The notes under the pieces were generated by a model. That model was not told the origin of the DNA. It was given only the letters and a program-made list of their open reading frames with translations, and searched no databases. The translations under genes and the position numbers were made by a program. A stretch of DNA of 56,407 nucleotides, from assembly GCF_003992115.1 (NCBI RefSeq), contig NZ_RQUX01000014.1, positions 1-56,407 on the forward strand, written 5' to 3'. Source of the DNA: Veillonella ratti. Its GTDB lineage: Bacteria > Bacillota > Negativicutes > Veillonellales > Veillonellaceae. Shown one piece after another: positions 24,190 through 33,346 of this stretch. The stretch's first letter is position 1; each line of letters starts with the position of its first letter.

Positions 24190-24723
24190 TTATTTTATGT
24201 ATGGCATAGCCAAAGCTAACGCTGCCAACGTTTTAGCGTCTTTAATTTCTTCCTTACGAATCGCTTCCATCAATTCGTCGAACGTGTAATATTCGAGTTC
24301 CACATATTCATCATCATCCCAATTAGTTTCACCTTTGCTGAGGCCTTTAGCCACATAGAGATGAATCACTTCATTACAAAAACCGGGACTTGTAGCAATA
24401 GCCCCCAAAGAAATCCATTCGGAAGCTTTATAGCCCGTTTCTTCTTCCAATTCACGTTTGGCACAATGTAACGGGTCTTCCGCGCCGTCCAGTTTGCCCG
24501 CCGGGATTTCCAGTAAACCGCGATCCAAGGCATAACGGAATTGGCGTTCCATAACGATGCGGCCTTGATTGTCAATCACAACGATGGCACTGGCACCCGG
24601 ATGGTGGACCACTTCACGCCACGCTTCCTTGCCGTTTACATCGGCTACGTCAAAGGTAACTTTAATCAAACGACCGTCAAATTTCATTTCCGATGATATC
24701 TGTTTTTCTCTGTGCAAGCTCAT
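24190..24723 (-). CDS. nudF: NUDIX hydrolase, ADP-ribose pyrophosphatase type
   Basis: The 177-residue protein has a complete NUDIX box, GKLDGAEDPLHCAKRELEEE followed by TGY, matching Gx5Ex7REUxEExGU. The upstream LEIPAG and the downstream proline-containing loop (TSPGFCNEVIHLYVAKGL) are typical of the ADP-ribose pyrophosphatase subgroup, which splits ADP-ribose to AMP and ribose 5-phosphate. Ribose 5-phosphate is also the DeoB product, consistent with an operon. The exact substrate is inferred from the subgroup. Confidence 0.88.
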   Translation of the reverse strand: MSLHREKQISSEMKFDGRLIKVTFDVADVNGKEAWREVVHHPGASAIVVIDNQGRIVMERQFRYALDRGLLEIPAGKLDGAEDPLHCAKRELEEETGYKASEWISLGAIATSPGFCNEVIHLYVAKGLSKGETNWDDDEYVELEYYTFDELMEAIRKEEIKDAKTLAALALAMPYIK

Positions 24724-24768
24724 AGGTATCTCCTCTTTGCTGATTTCACTAATTCTAAAATACGATTA

Positions 24769-24801
24769 CCGGCGACTCTAACGCCCAACGCGCTCTGCCG
24801 G
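24769..24801 (-). promoter_or_regulatory. GC-rich hairpin in the nudF leader
   Basis: CCGGC and GCCGG close a 33-base GC-rich element in an otherwise AT-rich leader, between the promoter and the ribosome-binding site. No known riboswitch consensus is recognised. Confidence 0.4.
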
Positions 24802-24835
24802 CTAAACAGTTTATATTGAAATATATTCTCTATTT

Positions 24836-24863
24836 ATTGTATCACACAAAATCCAAAGGTAAA
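24836..24863 (-). promoter_or_regulatory. Candidate nudF-deoB promoter with extended -10
   Basis: Minus-strand TTTACC and TACAAT are 16 bases apart and the -10 is preceded by TGA, giving the TGnTACAAT extended form. The leader would be about 105 bases. Confidence 0.6.
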
Positions 24864-24923
24864 GCGATGAAAAGTTTATGCCCGCCTATTAACTAATTTC
24901 TATGGCTGAACTCAAAATATAAC

Positions 24924-24980
24924 AAAAAACTCCACGGCAACCACACTCAGCAAGCTGAGCATAGTGTCATGGAGTTTTTA
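24924..24980 (-). terminator. Terminator of the pnp-dut transcript
   Basis: AAAACTCCA and TGGAGTTTT flank an inner CTCAG-CAAG-CTGAG stem-loop, and on the minus strand a T-run follows. It begins 5 bases after the dut stop. Confidence 0.8.
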
Positions 24981-24984
24981 TTAC

Positions 24985-25434
24985 CTAATTATTACCGGTA
25001 CTGCCGATACCGCCTTTACGGATACCGGTTGCATCATCATCGGTAGCGATTAAATATTTGGAGAAAATGCCCTGGGCCACGCGTTCGCCTTTTTCAAGCT
25101 GAACTTCTTCTTTGCCCATATTAATAAGGGCAATCAGAATATGACCTTCATTTTCTTCATTATTATAATAATCACTGTCAATGATGCCGGTACTATTCAC
25201 GAGCATAAGGTGCCGTTTAATAGCCATGCTGGAACGAATATGAATCGCCAAATATTCATCGTAATTCATAAACGCTTTGAGGCCTGTAGCCACCAACTTC
25301 ATTTCGCCGGGTGCAATTGTTACGGCTTCCGCACATTCAATATCGTAGCCCGCGCTTTCCGTTGTTTTCCGTCTTGGTAAAGCTATATCCTTATCTTCAA
25401 ACTGTGATACAACTTCAAATCCACGTATATCCAT
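24985..25434 (-). CDS. dut: dUTP diphosphatase, trimeric dUTPase family
   Basis: dUTPase hydrolyses dUTP to dUMP, keeping uracil out of DNA. The five family motifs can be read: ESAGYDIE (motif 1), HIRSSMA (2), GIIDSDYYNNEENEG (3), KGERVAQGIF (4) and RKGGIGSTG (5), the last at the extreme C-terminus as expected. The protein has 149 residues, normal for the trimeric enzyme. It starts 26 bases after pnp and probably shares its transcript. Confidence 0.93.
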   Translation of the reverse strand: MDIRGFEVVSQFEDKDIALPRRKTTESAGYDIECAEAVTIAPGEMKLVATGLKAFMNYDEYLAIHIRSSMAIKRHLMLVNSTGIIDSDYYNNEENEGHILIALINMGKEEVQLEKGERVAQGIFSKYLIATDDDATGIRKGGIGSTGNN

Positions 25435-25460
25435 CTAACGACTCCTCTTTCAAGTGATAG

Positions 25461-27530
25461 TTATTTTAAGCAATCTTTGCGGGACAAGTTGATACGGCCC
25501 TGTTTATCTATTTCGATAACTTTAACCATAATTTCGTCGCCCACATTGACAACATCTTCAACATTTTCAACACGTTCTTTAGCTAATTTGGAAATATGTA
25601 CCAAACCTTCTTTGCCCGGTAATACTTCAACAAAGGCACCAAAGTTCATGAGACGGGTTACTTTACCGAGGTAAACTTCACCCACTTCAACTTCTTTCGT
25701 CAAGTTGGTAATAATTTCAATCGCTTTATTAGCTGCCGCTTCTTCTACAGCAGCGATAAAGATAGTGCCGTCATCTTCAATATCGATTTTAGCACCGGTT
25801 TCTTCGATGATACCGCGAATTACTTTTCCGCCTTGACCGATTACGTCACGAATCTTGTCAGGGTCGATGTTCATGGTAATAATGCGCGGAGCCCATGGAG
25901 ACATATTATCACGTGGTGCATCGATAACAGCAAGCATTTTGCCCATAATGTGCATACGGCCTTTATGAGCCTGTTCCAATGCTTCTTTTAAGATTTCACG
26001 GGATAAACCGGAAATTTTAATATCCATCTGAATAGCGGTAACGCCTTTCGCCGTACCGGCTACTTTGAAGTCCATATCGCCCAAAGCATCTTCCATGCCT
26101 TGAATATCGGTTAAAATCGTGTAATGTTCACCCTGAGTTACAAGACCCATAGCAATACCGGCTACCGGTGCTTTAATAGGAACACCGGCGTCCATCAAGG
26201 ACAAGGTGCTGCCGCACACGCTGGCCATGGAGCTGGAACCGTTGGATTCCAATACTTCGGATACAAGACGCATAGCGTATGGGAATTCTTCTTCTGTTGG
26301 CAAAACAGCCAATAAAGCACGTTCTGCCAAGGCACCATGACCGATTTCACGACGTCCCGGACCGCGAGAGGAACGAGCTTCCCCTACGGAATAGGATGGG
26401 AAATTGTAGTGGTGAATATAACGTTTTTCCGTTTCAATACCGATACCGTCGATAGTCTGTTTTTCAGACAATGGAGCTAAGGTACAGATATTAAGAACCT
26501 GAGTTTGACCACGAGTGAATAGACCGGATCCGTGAGTACGTGGCAATACACCTACACGTACGCTGATTGGACGTACTTCATCCAACTGACGGCCGTCCGG
26601 ACGGATTTTTTCAACCGTAATCATATGACGAACGATTTCTTTCGTCATTTTTTCAAGCGCCATATTTACATCATCCATATTTTCAGGATAGATTTCTTCA
26701 AAATGAGCGCGTGTATCGGCATATACTTCATCCTGCTGCGCATCGCGTTGTTGTTTATCAGCACAACGTACGGCTTTATCGAGGGCATCATGAGCGTATT
26801 CTTTAACAGCTGCTAAAACATCTTCATCTAAAGCATGAGTTGGCAATACGCGTTTTTCTTTGCCTGCCACGGCTACCATTTCTTCCTGGAAAGAAACGAT
26901 GCGTTTAATTTCTTCATGAGCCGCCATGATAGCGTCTAAAAGTACATCTTCCGCTACTTCCTGCGCACCGCCTTCTACCATCAAGATAGCATCTTTTGTG
27001 CCCGCTACGACTACATTTAAATCAGTAGCTTCAAGTTGTGCTACGGTTGGGTTAATTACAAAAGAACCGTTTACACGGCCGATACGAACACCGGCGATAG
27101 GACCTGCCCAAGGAATATCGGACAAGGCCAAGGCTGCAGATGCACCAATCATACCGCAAATTTCAGGAGCATTATCCTGATCTACGGACAATACGGTAGC
27201 GCATACATGCACTTCATTACGGCAACCTTTGTCGAATAATGGGCGAATCGGACGGTCAATCAAACGGCTGTGCAAAATAGCTGTTTCCGGCGGACGACCT
27301 TCACGTTTAACGAAGCCCCCCGGAATGCGGCCTACCGCATACATTTTTTCTTCATAATCTACAGTCAATGGGAAGAAGTCAATGTCTTTGGCTTCTTTGG
27401 ATGCCGTAGCCGTTACCAATACGACCGTATCACCATAACGTACTAAGGCTGCACCGCCTGCTTGTTTTGCCAATTCCCCTGTTTCAATAGTTAGGGTACG
27501 ACCGGCAAGATCCATTTGGAATTGTTCCAT
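25461..27530 (-). CDS. pnp: Polyribonucleotide nucleotidyltransferase (PNPase)
   Basis: PNPase degrades RNA 3' to 5' using phosphate and can add tails in reverse. The 689-residue protein contains two RNase PH domains ([16 protein letters not shown] and [16 protein letters not shown]), then a KH domain ([20 protein letters not shown]) and a C-terminal S1 domain ([22 protein letters not shown]). All parts are complete. It follows rpsO, the common arrangement, with a terminator between them and AGGAGG before its ATG. Confidence 0.97.
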   Translation of the reverse strand: MEQFQMDLAGRTLTIETGELAKQAGGAALVRYGDTVVLVTATASKEAKDIDFFPLTVDYEEKMYAVGRIPGGFVKREGRPPETAILHSRLIDRPIRPLFDKGCRNEVHVCATVLSVDQDNAPEICGMIGASAALALSDIPWAGPIAGVRIGRVNGSFVINPTVAQLEATDLNVVVAGTKDAILMVEGGAQEVAEDVLLDAIMAAHEEIKRIVSFQEEMVAVAGKEKRVLPTHALDEDVLAAVKEYAHDALDKAVRCADKQQRDAQQDEVYADTRAHFEEIYPENMDDVNMALEKMTKEIVRHMITVEKIRPDGRQLDEVRPISVRVGVLPRTHGSGLFTRGQTQVLNICTLAPLSEKQTIDGIGIETEKRYIHHYNFPSYSVGEARSSRGPGRREIGHGALAERALLAVLPTEEEFPYAMRLVSEVLESNGSSSMASVCGSTLSLMDAGVPIKAPVAGIAMGLVTQGEHYTILTDIQGMEDALGDMDFKVAGTAKGVTAIQMDIKISGLSREILKEALEQAHKGRMHIMGKMLAVIDAPRDNMSPWAPRIITMNIDPDKIRDVIGQGGKVIRGIIEETGAKIDIEDDGTIFIAAVEEAAANKAIEIITNLTKEVEVGEVYLGKVTRLMNFGAFVEVLPGKEGLVHISKLAKERVENVEDVVNVGDEIMVKVIEIDKQGRINLSRKDCLK

Positions 27531-27631
27531 TCCGATTCCTCCTCTGAGTTACTCTTCTACAATTTTTACATTCTCTATTATTGTAAATGATTATCTCATA
27601 AAATAAAAGTGTTTTATTAGTTATTATATAA

Positions 27632-27655
27632 AAAAAGCGGCCAAGGCCGCTTTTT
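27632..27655 (-). terminator. rpsO terminator before pnp
   Basis: AAAAAGCGGCC-AA-GGCCGCTTTTT is a perfect stem with T-run, between the rpsO stop and the pnp leader. Some read-through into pnp is likely. Confidence 0.85.
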
Positions 27656-27685
27656 AAGTTACGCAAACTAACACGCGAAGCGCAA

Positions 27686-27952
27686 TTATTTACGTAAGTT
27701 TAATTTTTCAAGAATTGCACGGTAACGTTCAATGTCTTTACGACGAAGGTAGTCAAGCATGTTACGGCGTTGACCAACCAATTTCAAAAGACCACGACGG
27801 GAGTGATGATCCTTTTTGTGTTCTTTCAAATGTTCAGTAAGGTATACAATGCGGTTAGTCAAAATCGCGATTTGTACTTCCGGAGATCCGGTGTCGCCTT
27901 CATGAACAGCAAATTCTTTGATGATAGCTTGTTTAGCTTCTGTAGTTAACAT
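27686..27952 (-). CDS. rpsO: 30S ribosomal protein S15
   Basis: S15 binds the central domain of 16S rRNA. The 88-residue protein reads [20 protein letters not shown], then [35 protein letters not shown] and ends EKLNLRK. The frame is open for 73 more codons upstream, but the ATG here has AGGAGG 7 bases away and matches the family start (with a short N-terminal MLT), so the longer form is rejected. It precedes pnp as in most bacteria. Confidence 0.96.
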   Translation of the reverse strand: MLTTEAKQAIIKEFAVHEGDTGSPEVQIAILTNRIVYLTEHLKEHKKDHHSRRGLLKLVGQRRNMLDYLRRKDIERYRAILEKLNLRK

Positions 27953-28055
27953 TATTATGTCCTCCTGTACTACGAATAAAATCTCGACAAGCCAAAGTAA
28001 ACGTTGGAGATTCGAATACTTCGCTTGCGTTAACAGTGCGTATAGCACCTTAATG

Positions 28056-28084
28056 AGTATACTATATGCCCCTATAATTGTAAA
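28056..28084 (-). promoter_or_regulatory. rpsO promoter
   Basis: Minus-strand TTTACA (28084-28079) and TATACT (28061-28056) are 17 bases apart. The -35 lies inside the end of the upstream terminator hairpin. Confidence 0.65.
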
Positions 28085-28114
28085 GAGGGATTTTACAAAA
28101 TCCCTCTTTACATA
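28079..28114 (-). terminator. Terminator of the ABC importer operon
   Basis: GTAAAGAGGGATTTT and AAAATCCCTCTTTAC make a long perfect stem with a very small loop, about 75 bases past the ATPase stop. The U-tract is poor, so it may act as a roadblock hairpin or mRNA stabiliser. Confidence 0.6.
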
Positions 28115-28190
28115 CGTCGTTATAAGTACAACGATATTCATTTTATGTAAATACCGTATAATGGCATCCACTGTTCATTAAGATTGAACT

Positions 28191-28982
28191 TTAGGTTCCC
28201 AACATCATGCGGTCACTAATAGTATCGCCGGCCACTTCAAAGCGTTCCAATAAGTCTTGAACCGTTAATTTCTTCTTCTCTTCGCCGCGCACGTCAAAGA
28301 TAATACGTCCGTTATTCATCATAATGAGACGATTGCCGAAACGTAAGGCATCACGCATGTTATGCGTAATCATAAGGGTTGTCAGATTATGCTCTTTAAC
28401 GAGCTTATCCGTCAACGTTAATACGTTTTCAGCCGTCTTAGGATCGAGTGCCGCCGTATGTTCATCGAGCAATAACAGCTCAGGACGAAGCATAGTGGCC
28501 ATTAACAATGTAATGGATTGGCGTTGTCCGCCACTCAATAAGCCCATACGCGCCGTCAAGCGGTCTTCGAGACCAAGGCCTAAGAGGGATAAACGTTCAC
28601 GGAACAATTCCCGTTCTTTCGGTACGAACGCCCATTTAAGGCCCATCCGTTTGCCGCGACGTAAAGCAAGAAGAAGATTTTCTTCAATTTGCATGTTCCC
28701 TGCCGTACCAAGCATAGGATCCTGGAATACACGGCCGATGAACGCAGCTCGTTTGTATTCCGGCATTTTCGTAATATCCGTATCATTAATATGAATGGAA
28801 CCGGAATCAATGGGAAATACACCGGCAATGGAATTCAATAAGGTACTCTTACCGGCCCCGTTACCGCCGATAACGGTAGCAAAGTCACCGGACTCCAAGC
28901 GTAAATCAACACCATGAAGAGCCACTTTTTCATTGACTGTACCTTTAAAGAATGTTTTGACAATCTGTTTAACTTCTAACAT
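28191..28982 (-). CDS. ABC transporter ATP-binding protein of a tryptophan-type (TrpXYZ-like) importer
   Basis: The 263-residue ATPase has Walker A GGNGAGKST near residue 40, Q-loop GRVFQDPMLGTAGNM, signature LSGGQRQ, Walker B LLLLDEHTAALD with the catalytic residue, and the H-loop MITHNM. It follows its permease by 12 bases. The set of a COG2984-type binding protein, COG4120-type permease and COG1101-type ATPase matches the TrpXYZ systems described in streptococci. Tryptophan or another aromatic substrate is inferred from that likeness only. Confidence 0.88.
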   Translation of the reverse strand: MLEVKQIVKTFFKGTVNEKVALHGVDLRLESGDFATVIGGNGAGKSTLLNSIAGVFPIDSGSIHINDTDITKMPEYKRAAFIGRVFQDPMLGTAGNMQIEENLLLALRRGKRMGLKWAFVPKERELFRERLSLLGLGLEDRLTARMGLLSGGQRQSITLLMATMLRPELLLLDEHTAALDPKTAENVLTLTDKLVKEHNLTTLMITHNMRDALRFGNRLIMMNNGRIIFDVRGEEKKKLTVQDLLERFEVAGDTISDRMMLGT

Positions 28983-28994
28983 AGGTAGCCCTCC

Positions 28995-29864
28995 TTAGCG
29001 ACTTTGCCATTTCGCCTTCAATGTCGGCAAGGACAAGGCGATGGCAACCAATACGGCCGTAAATAATTTCAAATCATTTGGCGGCATACCTAAGTATAAT
29101 ACAATGGCAATAACGATACGGTACACAACGGAACCGAGCACTACGGCCGTTAAACTTTTCACAAAGGAACGGGTACCGAAGAGAACTTCCCCGATGATAA
29201 CCGAAGCCAAACCGATAACGATGGTGCCTACGCCCATGCCTACGTCGGCATAACCGTTCCCCTGTGCTACGAGGGCACCGGCTACGGCTACAAACGCATT
29301 AGATAAAAGCAAGCCCAATACAATCATCGTATCCGTATTAACACCTTGGGCACGAATCATTTGCGGATTCACGCCGGTGGCACGAATGGCGGCCCCGATT
29401 TCCGTTCCGAAGAACCAGAATAAGAATAGACCGGATAAAAAAGCTACCAATAATCCTACGATGGCCAAAGCCCAGGTAGCGGAAATATTCATGGCTTCCA
29501 AATAGGTATATACCGTGTCCATGCGCAATAAGGACACATTCGCTTTCCCCATGACATGAAGATTCACCGAGTATAATGCAATCATGGTGAGAATCCCGGC
29601 TAAGAGGGCCGGAATTTTAAGCTTAGTATGAACCAAGCCCGTAACCACACCGGCGAGCATACCACCCACGGCGGCCGCTAAAATCGATATAATCGGATTC
29701 ACGCCGGCCACAACGAGTGTAACTGAAATAGCCGCGCCTAAAGGGAAACTCCCTTCAACGGTTAAATCGGCAATATCCAACACGCGGAACGTAATAAATA
29801 CGCCGATAGCCAACAGTGACCATAACAGGCCTTGGCCTAATGTAGAAATAATCAGGTTTTCCAT
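28995..29864 (-). CDS. ABC transporter permease of the TrpY-like family
   Basis: The 289-residue protein is strongly hydrophobic with about eight to nine membrane segments, starting with LLWSLLAIGVFITFRVLDIADLTVEGSF, a motif shared with the COG4120 permeases. A GATGVNPQMIRAQGVNTD cytoplasmic loop is the likely coupling segment for the ATPase. It lies between the binding-protein gene and the ATPase gene. A hairpin in the gap after the binding-protein gene probably lowers its expression relative to that gene. Confidence 0.88.
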   Translation of the reverse strand: MENLIISTLGQGLLWSLLAIGVFITFRVLDIADLTVEGSFPLGAAISVTLVVAGVNPIISILAAAVGGMLAGVVTGLVHTKLKIPALLAGILTMIALYSVNLHVMGKANVSLLRMDTVYTYLEAMNISATWALAIVGLLVAFLSGLFLFWFFGTEIGAAIRATGVNPQMIRAQGVNTDTMIVLGLLLSNAFVAVAGALVAQGNGYADVGMGVGTIVIGLASVIIGEVLFGTRSFVKSLTAVVLGSVVYRIVIAIVLYLGMPPNDLKLFTAVLVAIALSLPTLKAKWQSR

Positions 29865-29880
29865 GTTTCCTCCATCTATA

Positions 29881-29910
29881 AAAAGAAAAAGGCCGAAGCC
29901 CTTTTCTTTT
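29881..29910 (-). terminator. Intercistronic hairpin between binding-protein and permease genes
   Basis: AAAAGAAAAaGGC-CGAA-GCCcTTTTCTTTT is a near-perfect stem with a GNRA-like loop. It would let part of the transcripts stop or be stabilised after the binding-protein gene. Confidence 0.65.
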
Positions 29911-29976
29911 ATGTATTAGGTTAATTCTTACCCTTTATTTGAAAATAGGTCTATTCCCTATTTTTCTTCAGGATAT

Positions 29977-30963
29977 TTATTTACCGGCTTCTTGCAAAAC
30001 GTCGGCCGGAATCGTAATGCCTAAACGATTAGCCACATCTTGGTTAATAACCAATTTAAATTCTTTTTGACTTTCAATCGGCATATCTTCAATTTTAGCT
30101 TCACCGGATAGGATTTTAGCCCCCATTACACCGGTTTGGAAGCCCAATTGATAGTAATCAACGGAGTAAGTAGCTAAACCGCCCATTTTTACCACATTGT
30201 CTTCACCCGGGAATACCGGAATTTTAGCGGCATCGGTAATTTTTACCAAGTTAGGCATAGCCGATACAACTACATTATCAGTAGGTACATAAATAGCTTC
30301 AACACCCTGTGTTACCAAGTTTTGTGCTACCTGCTGAATATCATTCACATTTTGAACCGTCATTTCCACAACTTCAAGGCCTTTTTCCTGAGCATGTTTC
30401 TTCATGCGTTCTGCCTGCAATTGGGAATTCACTTCGCTGGCACTGTAAATAATGCCGACTTTCTTGGCATTCGGTAAAATACGAGTGATTAAGTCCACCT
30501 GTTTTTCTACCGGATTCATATCCGTCGTACCACTCACATTAGTGCCCGGTTTTTCATCACTTTTTACTAATTTAGCTTGCACATAATCGGTAATGGCTGT
30601 ACCCAAGATTGGAATATCTTTGGTTGCGTTTGCCATAGCTTGAGCAGCCGGCGTTGCAATAGCCAACACCAAATCATCTCTATCTGCCACAAAACGCTGG
30701 GCAATACTGTTTAAATTCGACTGGTCCGCCTGAGCGTTCTGCTGATCGATTTTTACATTATCTTTAAACCCTTTAGACGCCAAACCGTCAACAAATCCCT
30801 TGTTGGCCGCATCAAGCGCCGGATGTTCAACGAGTTGAACGACCCCTACTTTGTACGTTTTGTTCGCACCGCTACCATTGCTACTGTCACTACCACAGCC
30901 GGCGAGTAAACCTACAGCCATCAAAGCTGCCGCCGCTGCCACTACTACACGTTTCTTCCACAT
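29977..30963 (-). CDS. ABC transporter substrate-binding lipoprotein (TrpX-like)
   Basis: The 328-residue protein starts with a lipoprotein signal peptide: KKR, a hydrophobic stretch and lipobox LLAGC with the cysteine at residue 23, so it should be anchored in a membrane facing the periplasm. The mature part has the ABC_sub_bind fold (YKVGVVQLVEHPALDAANKGF, PILGTAITDY, AKKVGIIYSASEVNS, IYVPTDNVVVSAMP). This family includes TrpX. It is the first gene of the importer operon with a strong promoter. Confidence 0.9.
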   Translation of the reverse strand: MWKKRVVVAAAAALMAVGLLAGCGSDSSNGSGANKTYKVGVVQLVEHPALDAANKGFVDGLASKGFKDNVKIDQQNAQADQSNLNSIAQRFVADRDDLVLAIATPAAQAMANATKDIPILGTAITDYVQAKLVKSDEKPGTNVSGTTDMNPVEKQVDLITRILPNAKKVGIIYSASEVNSQLQAERMKKHAQEKGLEVVEMTVQNVNDIQQVAQNLVTQGVEAIYVPTDNVVVSAMPNLVKITDAAKIPVFPGEDNVVKMGGLATYSVDYYQLGFQTGVMGAKILSGEAKIEDMPIESQKEFKLVINQDVANRLGITIPADVLQEAGK

Positions 30964-31081
30964 AATAAAATGCTCCCTTCTACCATACTACACATATCCA
31001 TCTACACGGGATATTGCAACCATTATAGCCTGTTTCTTTGCCTATTTCAATAGGAAAATGAAAGAAAATTCATCAAAGCGG

Positions 31082-31110
31082 CCTATAAATGACGCCCACA
31101 GGATTGTCAA
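31082..31110 (-). promoter_or_regulatory. Promoter of the ABC importer operon
   Basis: Minus-strand TTGACA (31110-31105) and TATAGG (31087-31082) have a 17-base spacer. The -35 directly abuts the stop codon of the upstream ArsC-like gene. No T-box or other known tryptophan-sensing leader is seen in the roughly 120-base leader. Confidence 0.7.
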
Positions 31111-31479
31111 CTACTTCAAATAGCCCTTCCGTTTAAGTGCCGCTTCCCATTCTGCTTCTTTAAAACCTACTAGCACTTCATCATCAAAGATTAATAACGG
31201 ACGCTTTACGAGCATGCCGTTCGTAGCAAGTAAAGCCAATTTTTCTTCATCGCTCATAGTTGGCAATTTGTCTTTAATATTTTCACTGCGATAAACTTGA
31301 CCGGACGTATTGAAAAACGCCTTAACGTCTTTACCGCTCTTCGGTTGCCAAAGACCAAGTTCTTCAGCTGTCGGATTTTCTTCCTTAATATTGCGGTCGT
31401 CAAAACTGATATTATGACTTTCCAAATATTTTTTTGCTTTTTTACAAGTTGTGCAAGTCGGATATTGTACCAATAACAT
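31111..31479 (-). CDS. ArsC/Spx-family thioredoxin-fold protein
   Basis: The 122-residue protein has the family start LVQYPTCTTCKKAKKYLESHNI with a CxxC pair at residues 9 and 12, and the conserved RPLLIFDDEVLVGFKEAEWE near the end. The ArsC/Spx/YffB superfamily contains glutathione-dependent arsenate reductases and Spx/MgsR transcription regulators. The CTTC pair and short length resemble the MgsR/YffB side; no arsenic genes are nearby. Precise function is open. It overlaps the upstream unknown gene by one base. Confidence 0.82.
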   Translation of the reverse strand: MLLVQYPTCTTCKKAKKYLESHNISFDDRNIKEENPTAEELGLWQPKSGKDVKAFFNTSGQVYRSENIKDKLPTMSDEEKLALLATNGMLVKRPLLIFDDEVLVGFKEAEWEAALKRKGYLK

Positions 31480-31841
31480 TAGTTTTCGTCCTCCTTCGCC
31501 AGCTGTTCGAGCATTTCATGAGTCAAACTGTTGGCCGCCAAAATATAGTCTTCCAATTTACCGCGGCCGATGGCCACTTTCATAACCGGAATTTCAAACG
31601 GATCAAGCAAAACTTGCATGAGGATTTCGCCCGTTTTATAATAGCCTACTACGCCTTGGCCTTCCGTCGGATCAAGGGTTTCACGCTTAACAGTCTGACA
31701 ATATTTAGCCATTACCGCTTCCGCGGCAGTGGCACATTCTTCACGGTCTTTCAAATATTGTTGCGCCTTGTCTTCTTCAATGTCAAAAATATCAATGCGC
31801 ACCGTCGGTTTACTTGTCTTACCTTGACTGATATTACCCAT
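31479..31841 (-). CDS. Hypothetical protein, 120 residues
   Basis: Not recognised. A soluble, acidic protein beginning MGNISQGKTSKPTVRIDIFD, with a helical stretch rich in acidic residues (EEDKAQQYLKDREECATAAEAVM) and a C-terminal helix ending AKEDEN. It is translationally coupled on both sides (one-base overlaps) to an M18 aminopeptidase and the ArsC-like gene, which argues that it is genuine. The role cannot be guessed from sequence. Confidence 0.7.
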   Translation of the reverse strand: MGNISQGKTSKPTVRIDIFDIEEDKAQQYLKDREECATAAEAVMAKYCQTVKRETLDPTEGQGVVGYYKTGEILMQVLLDPFEIPVMKVAIGRGKLEDYILAANSLTHEMLEQLAKEDEN

Positions 31842-33238
31842 TATAGATTTCCTTCCACGCCGTCAGCTTTTAAAAAGGCTACATAACATTTCTTAGCTTC
31901 ATATACGTCCGCTTTGCTCGTTACTTCCCAAGGCGCATGCATACTGAGCACAGCCACGCCGCAGTCGATAACGTTCATGCCGTAAAGCGCCATGATGTAC
32001 GCAATGGTACCGCCGCCACCAAGGTCTACTTTACCGAGTTCAGCCGTTTGGAAGTTAACATTGTTGTCATCCATAATACGGCGGATAAAGCCCATGTATT
32101 CTGCATTGGCGTCATTGGAGCCGGATTTACCGCGGGCACCGGTGAATTTGTTAAATACCACACCTTTACCGAGGAAAGCGGCGTTTTTAGCTTCAAAGGC
32201 GGATGCATACAATGGATCGAAACCGGCACTTACGTCGGAAGACAACATGCGGCTGCGTTCCAAACTGCGACGTACCGCGAGTGGCGACTTATTACCGGCC
32301 ATGGCCAATAATTCAGCTACCACATTTTCAAACCAACGGGATTGCATGCCCGTAGCACCGACAGAACCGATTTCTTCTTTATCCACCAATAAAGTACAGG
32401 TAGTGCGTTTTACTTTATCTACTTCCAGCATAGCCGCTAACGATGTATAAGCACAAACGCGGTCGTCCTGGCCGTAAGCCAAAATCATGCTGCGGTCAAA
32501 GCCCATTTCACGCGCGCGACCGGCCGGTACGATTTCAAGTTCGGCGGACAATAAATCTTCTTCGGTGAAGCCGTATTCTTTTTCAAAAATATCATTCAAG
32601 AATTTGGTTACGCCATCTTTAAGTTCACCTTTAACAGGTTGGCTGCCGATGAGTAAATCAAGGTTTTCCCCTTCAATTACTTTGGCCGCTTTTTTCTCCA
32701 TCTGTTCCTGGCCCAAATGAGGCAATAAGTCGGTTACACAGAATACCGGATCCGTATCTTTCTCACCGATGGAAAGGGTTACTTTAGTGCCGTCTTTTTT
32801 CACAACAACGCCATGTAAAGCAAGCGGCATAGCCACCCACTGATACTTCTTGATACCGCCGTAGTAATGCGTATCAAAGAAGGCTAAATTCTTATCTTCA
32901 TAGAATGGATTCTGTTTAACATCGAGACGCGGCGAATCGATATGAGCGCCTAAGATATTAAAACCTTGTTCCAAAGAGTCTGTACCGATGTTGAATAAAG
33001 CAATGATTTTATTCATGTGTACGGCGTATACTTTGTCGCCCGGTTTAATCGGTTGCCCCGCATTCTGGAATTCTTTTAAATTTTTATAGCCAACGGCTTC
33101 CGCTTTAGCAATTGTCTGTTCAATGCATTCGCGCTCTGTTTTACCGTTATCCAAAAAATCACGATACTCTTTACATAAAGCTTCCATAGCCTGTGTGTCG
33201 GCTTCAGTATATTCATGCCAAGCATATTTTCGTTCCAT
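31841..33238 (-). CDS. M18-family aminopeptidase (aminopeptidase I type)
   Basis: The 465-residue cytosolic zinc exopeptidase shows the family metal-ligand motifs: AHIDSPRLDVKQNPFYE near residue 95, VDKEEIGSVGATGMQS, and SMHAPWEVTSKADVYEA near the C-terminus. Such enzymes remove N-terminal residues, often acidic or aliphatic, from peptides. It is the first gene of a three-gene operon. A second, shorter M18 enzyme (430-aa frame) occurs at 47048-48328; this copy is longer and belongs to the bacterial ApeA-like branch. Confidence 0.92.
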   Translation of the reverse strand: MERKYAWHEYTEADTQAMEALCKEYRDFLDNGKTERECIEQTIAKAEAVGYKNLKEFQNAGQPIKPGDKVYAVHMNKIIALFNIGTDSLEQGFNILGAHIDSPRLDVKQNPFYEDKNLAFFDTHYYGGIKKYQWVAMPLALHGVVVKKDGTKVTLSIGEKDTDPVFCVTDLLPHLGQEQMEKKAAKVIEGENLDLLIGSQPVKGELKDGVTKFLNDIFEKEYGFTEEDLLSAELEIVPAGRAREMGFDRSMILAYGQDDRVCAYTSLAAMLEVDKVKRTTCTLLVDKEEIGSVGATGMQSRWFENVVAELLAMAGNKSPLAVRRSLERSRMLSSDVSAGFDPLYASAFEAKNAAFLGKGVVFNKFTGARGKSGSNDANAEYMGFIRRIMDDNNVNFQTAELGKVDLGGGGTIAYIMALYGMNVIDCGVAVLSMHAPWEVTSKADVYEAKKCYVAFLKADGVEGNL

Positions 33239-33266
33239 ATTATCATCCTTCCTAAGTGAAATTACG

Positions 33267-33290
33267 AATCGGCCTGTAGTGGCCGATTCT
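33267..33290 (-). terminator. Hairpin after the LPS/exonuclease operon
   Basis: GAATCGGCC and GGCCGATTC pair perfectly around a 6-base loop, about 57 bases beyond the exonuclease stop. The U-tract is weak. Confidence 0.5.
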
Positions 33291-33346
33291 GCTGTATATA
33301 TTATACCTCAATTGAAAAATTTCTACATCTCAACTGTAAGTCATTT

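Noticed and set aside
27953-28171. Longer rpsO reading frame (73 extra codons)
   Set aside because: The extra region contains the promoter and the terminator hairpin of the upstream operon; S15 begins at the internal ATG with AGGAGG.
31111-31479. Arsenate reductase of an ars operon
   Set aside because: No arsR, arsB or arsA gene is near and the family also contains Spx/YffB proteins; the CxxC form fits those better.
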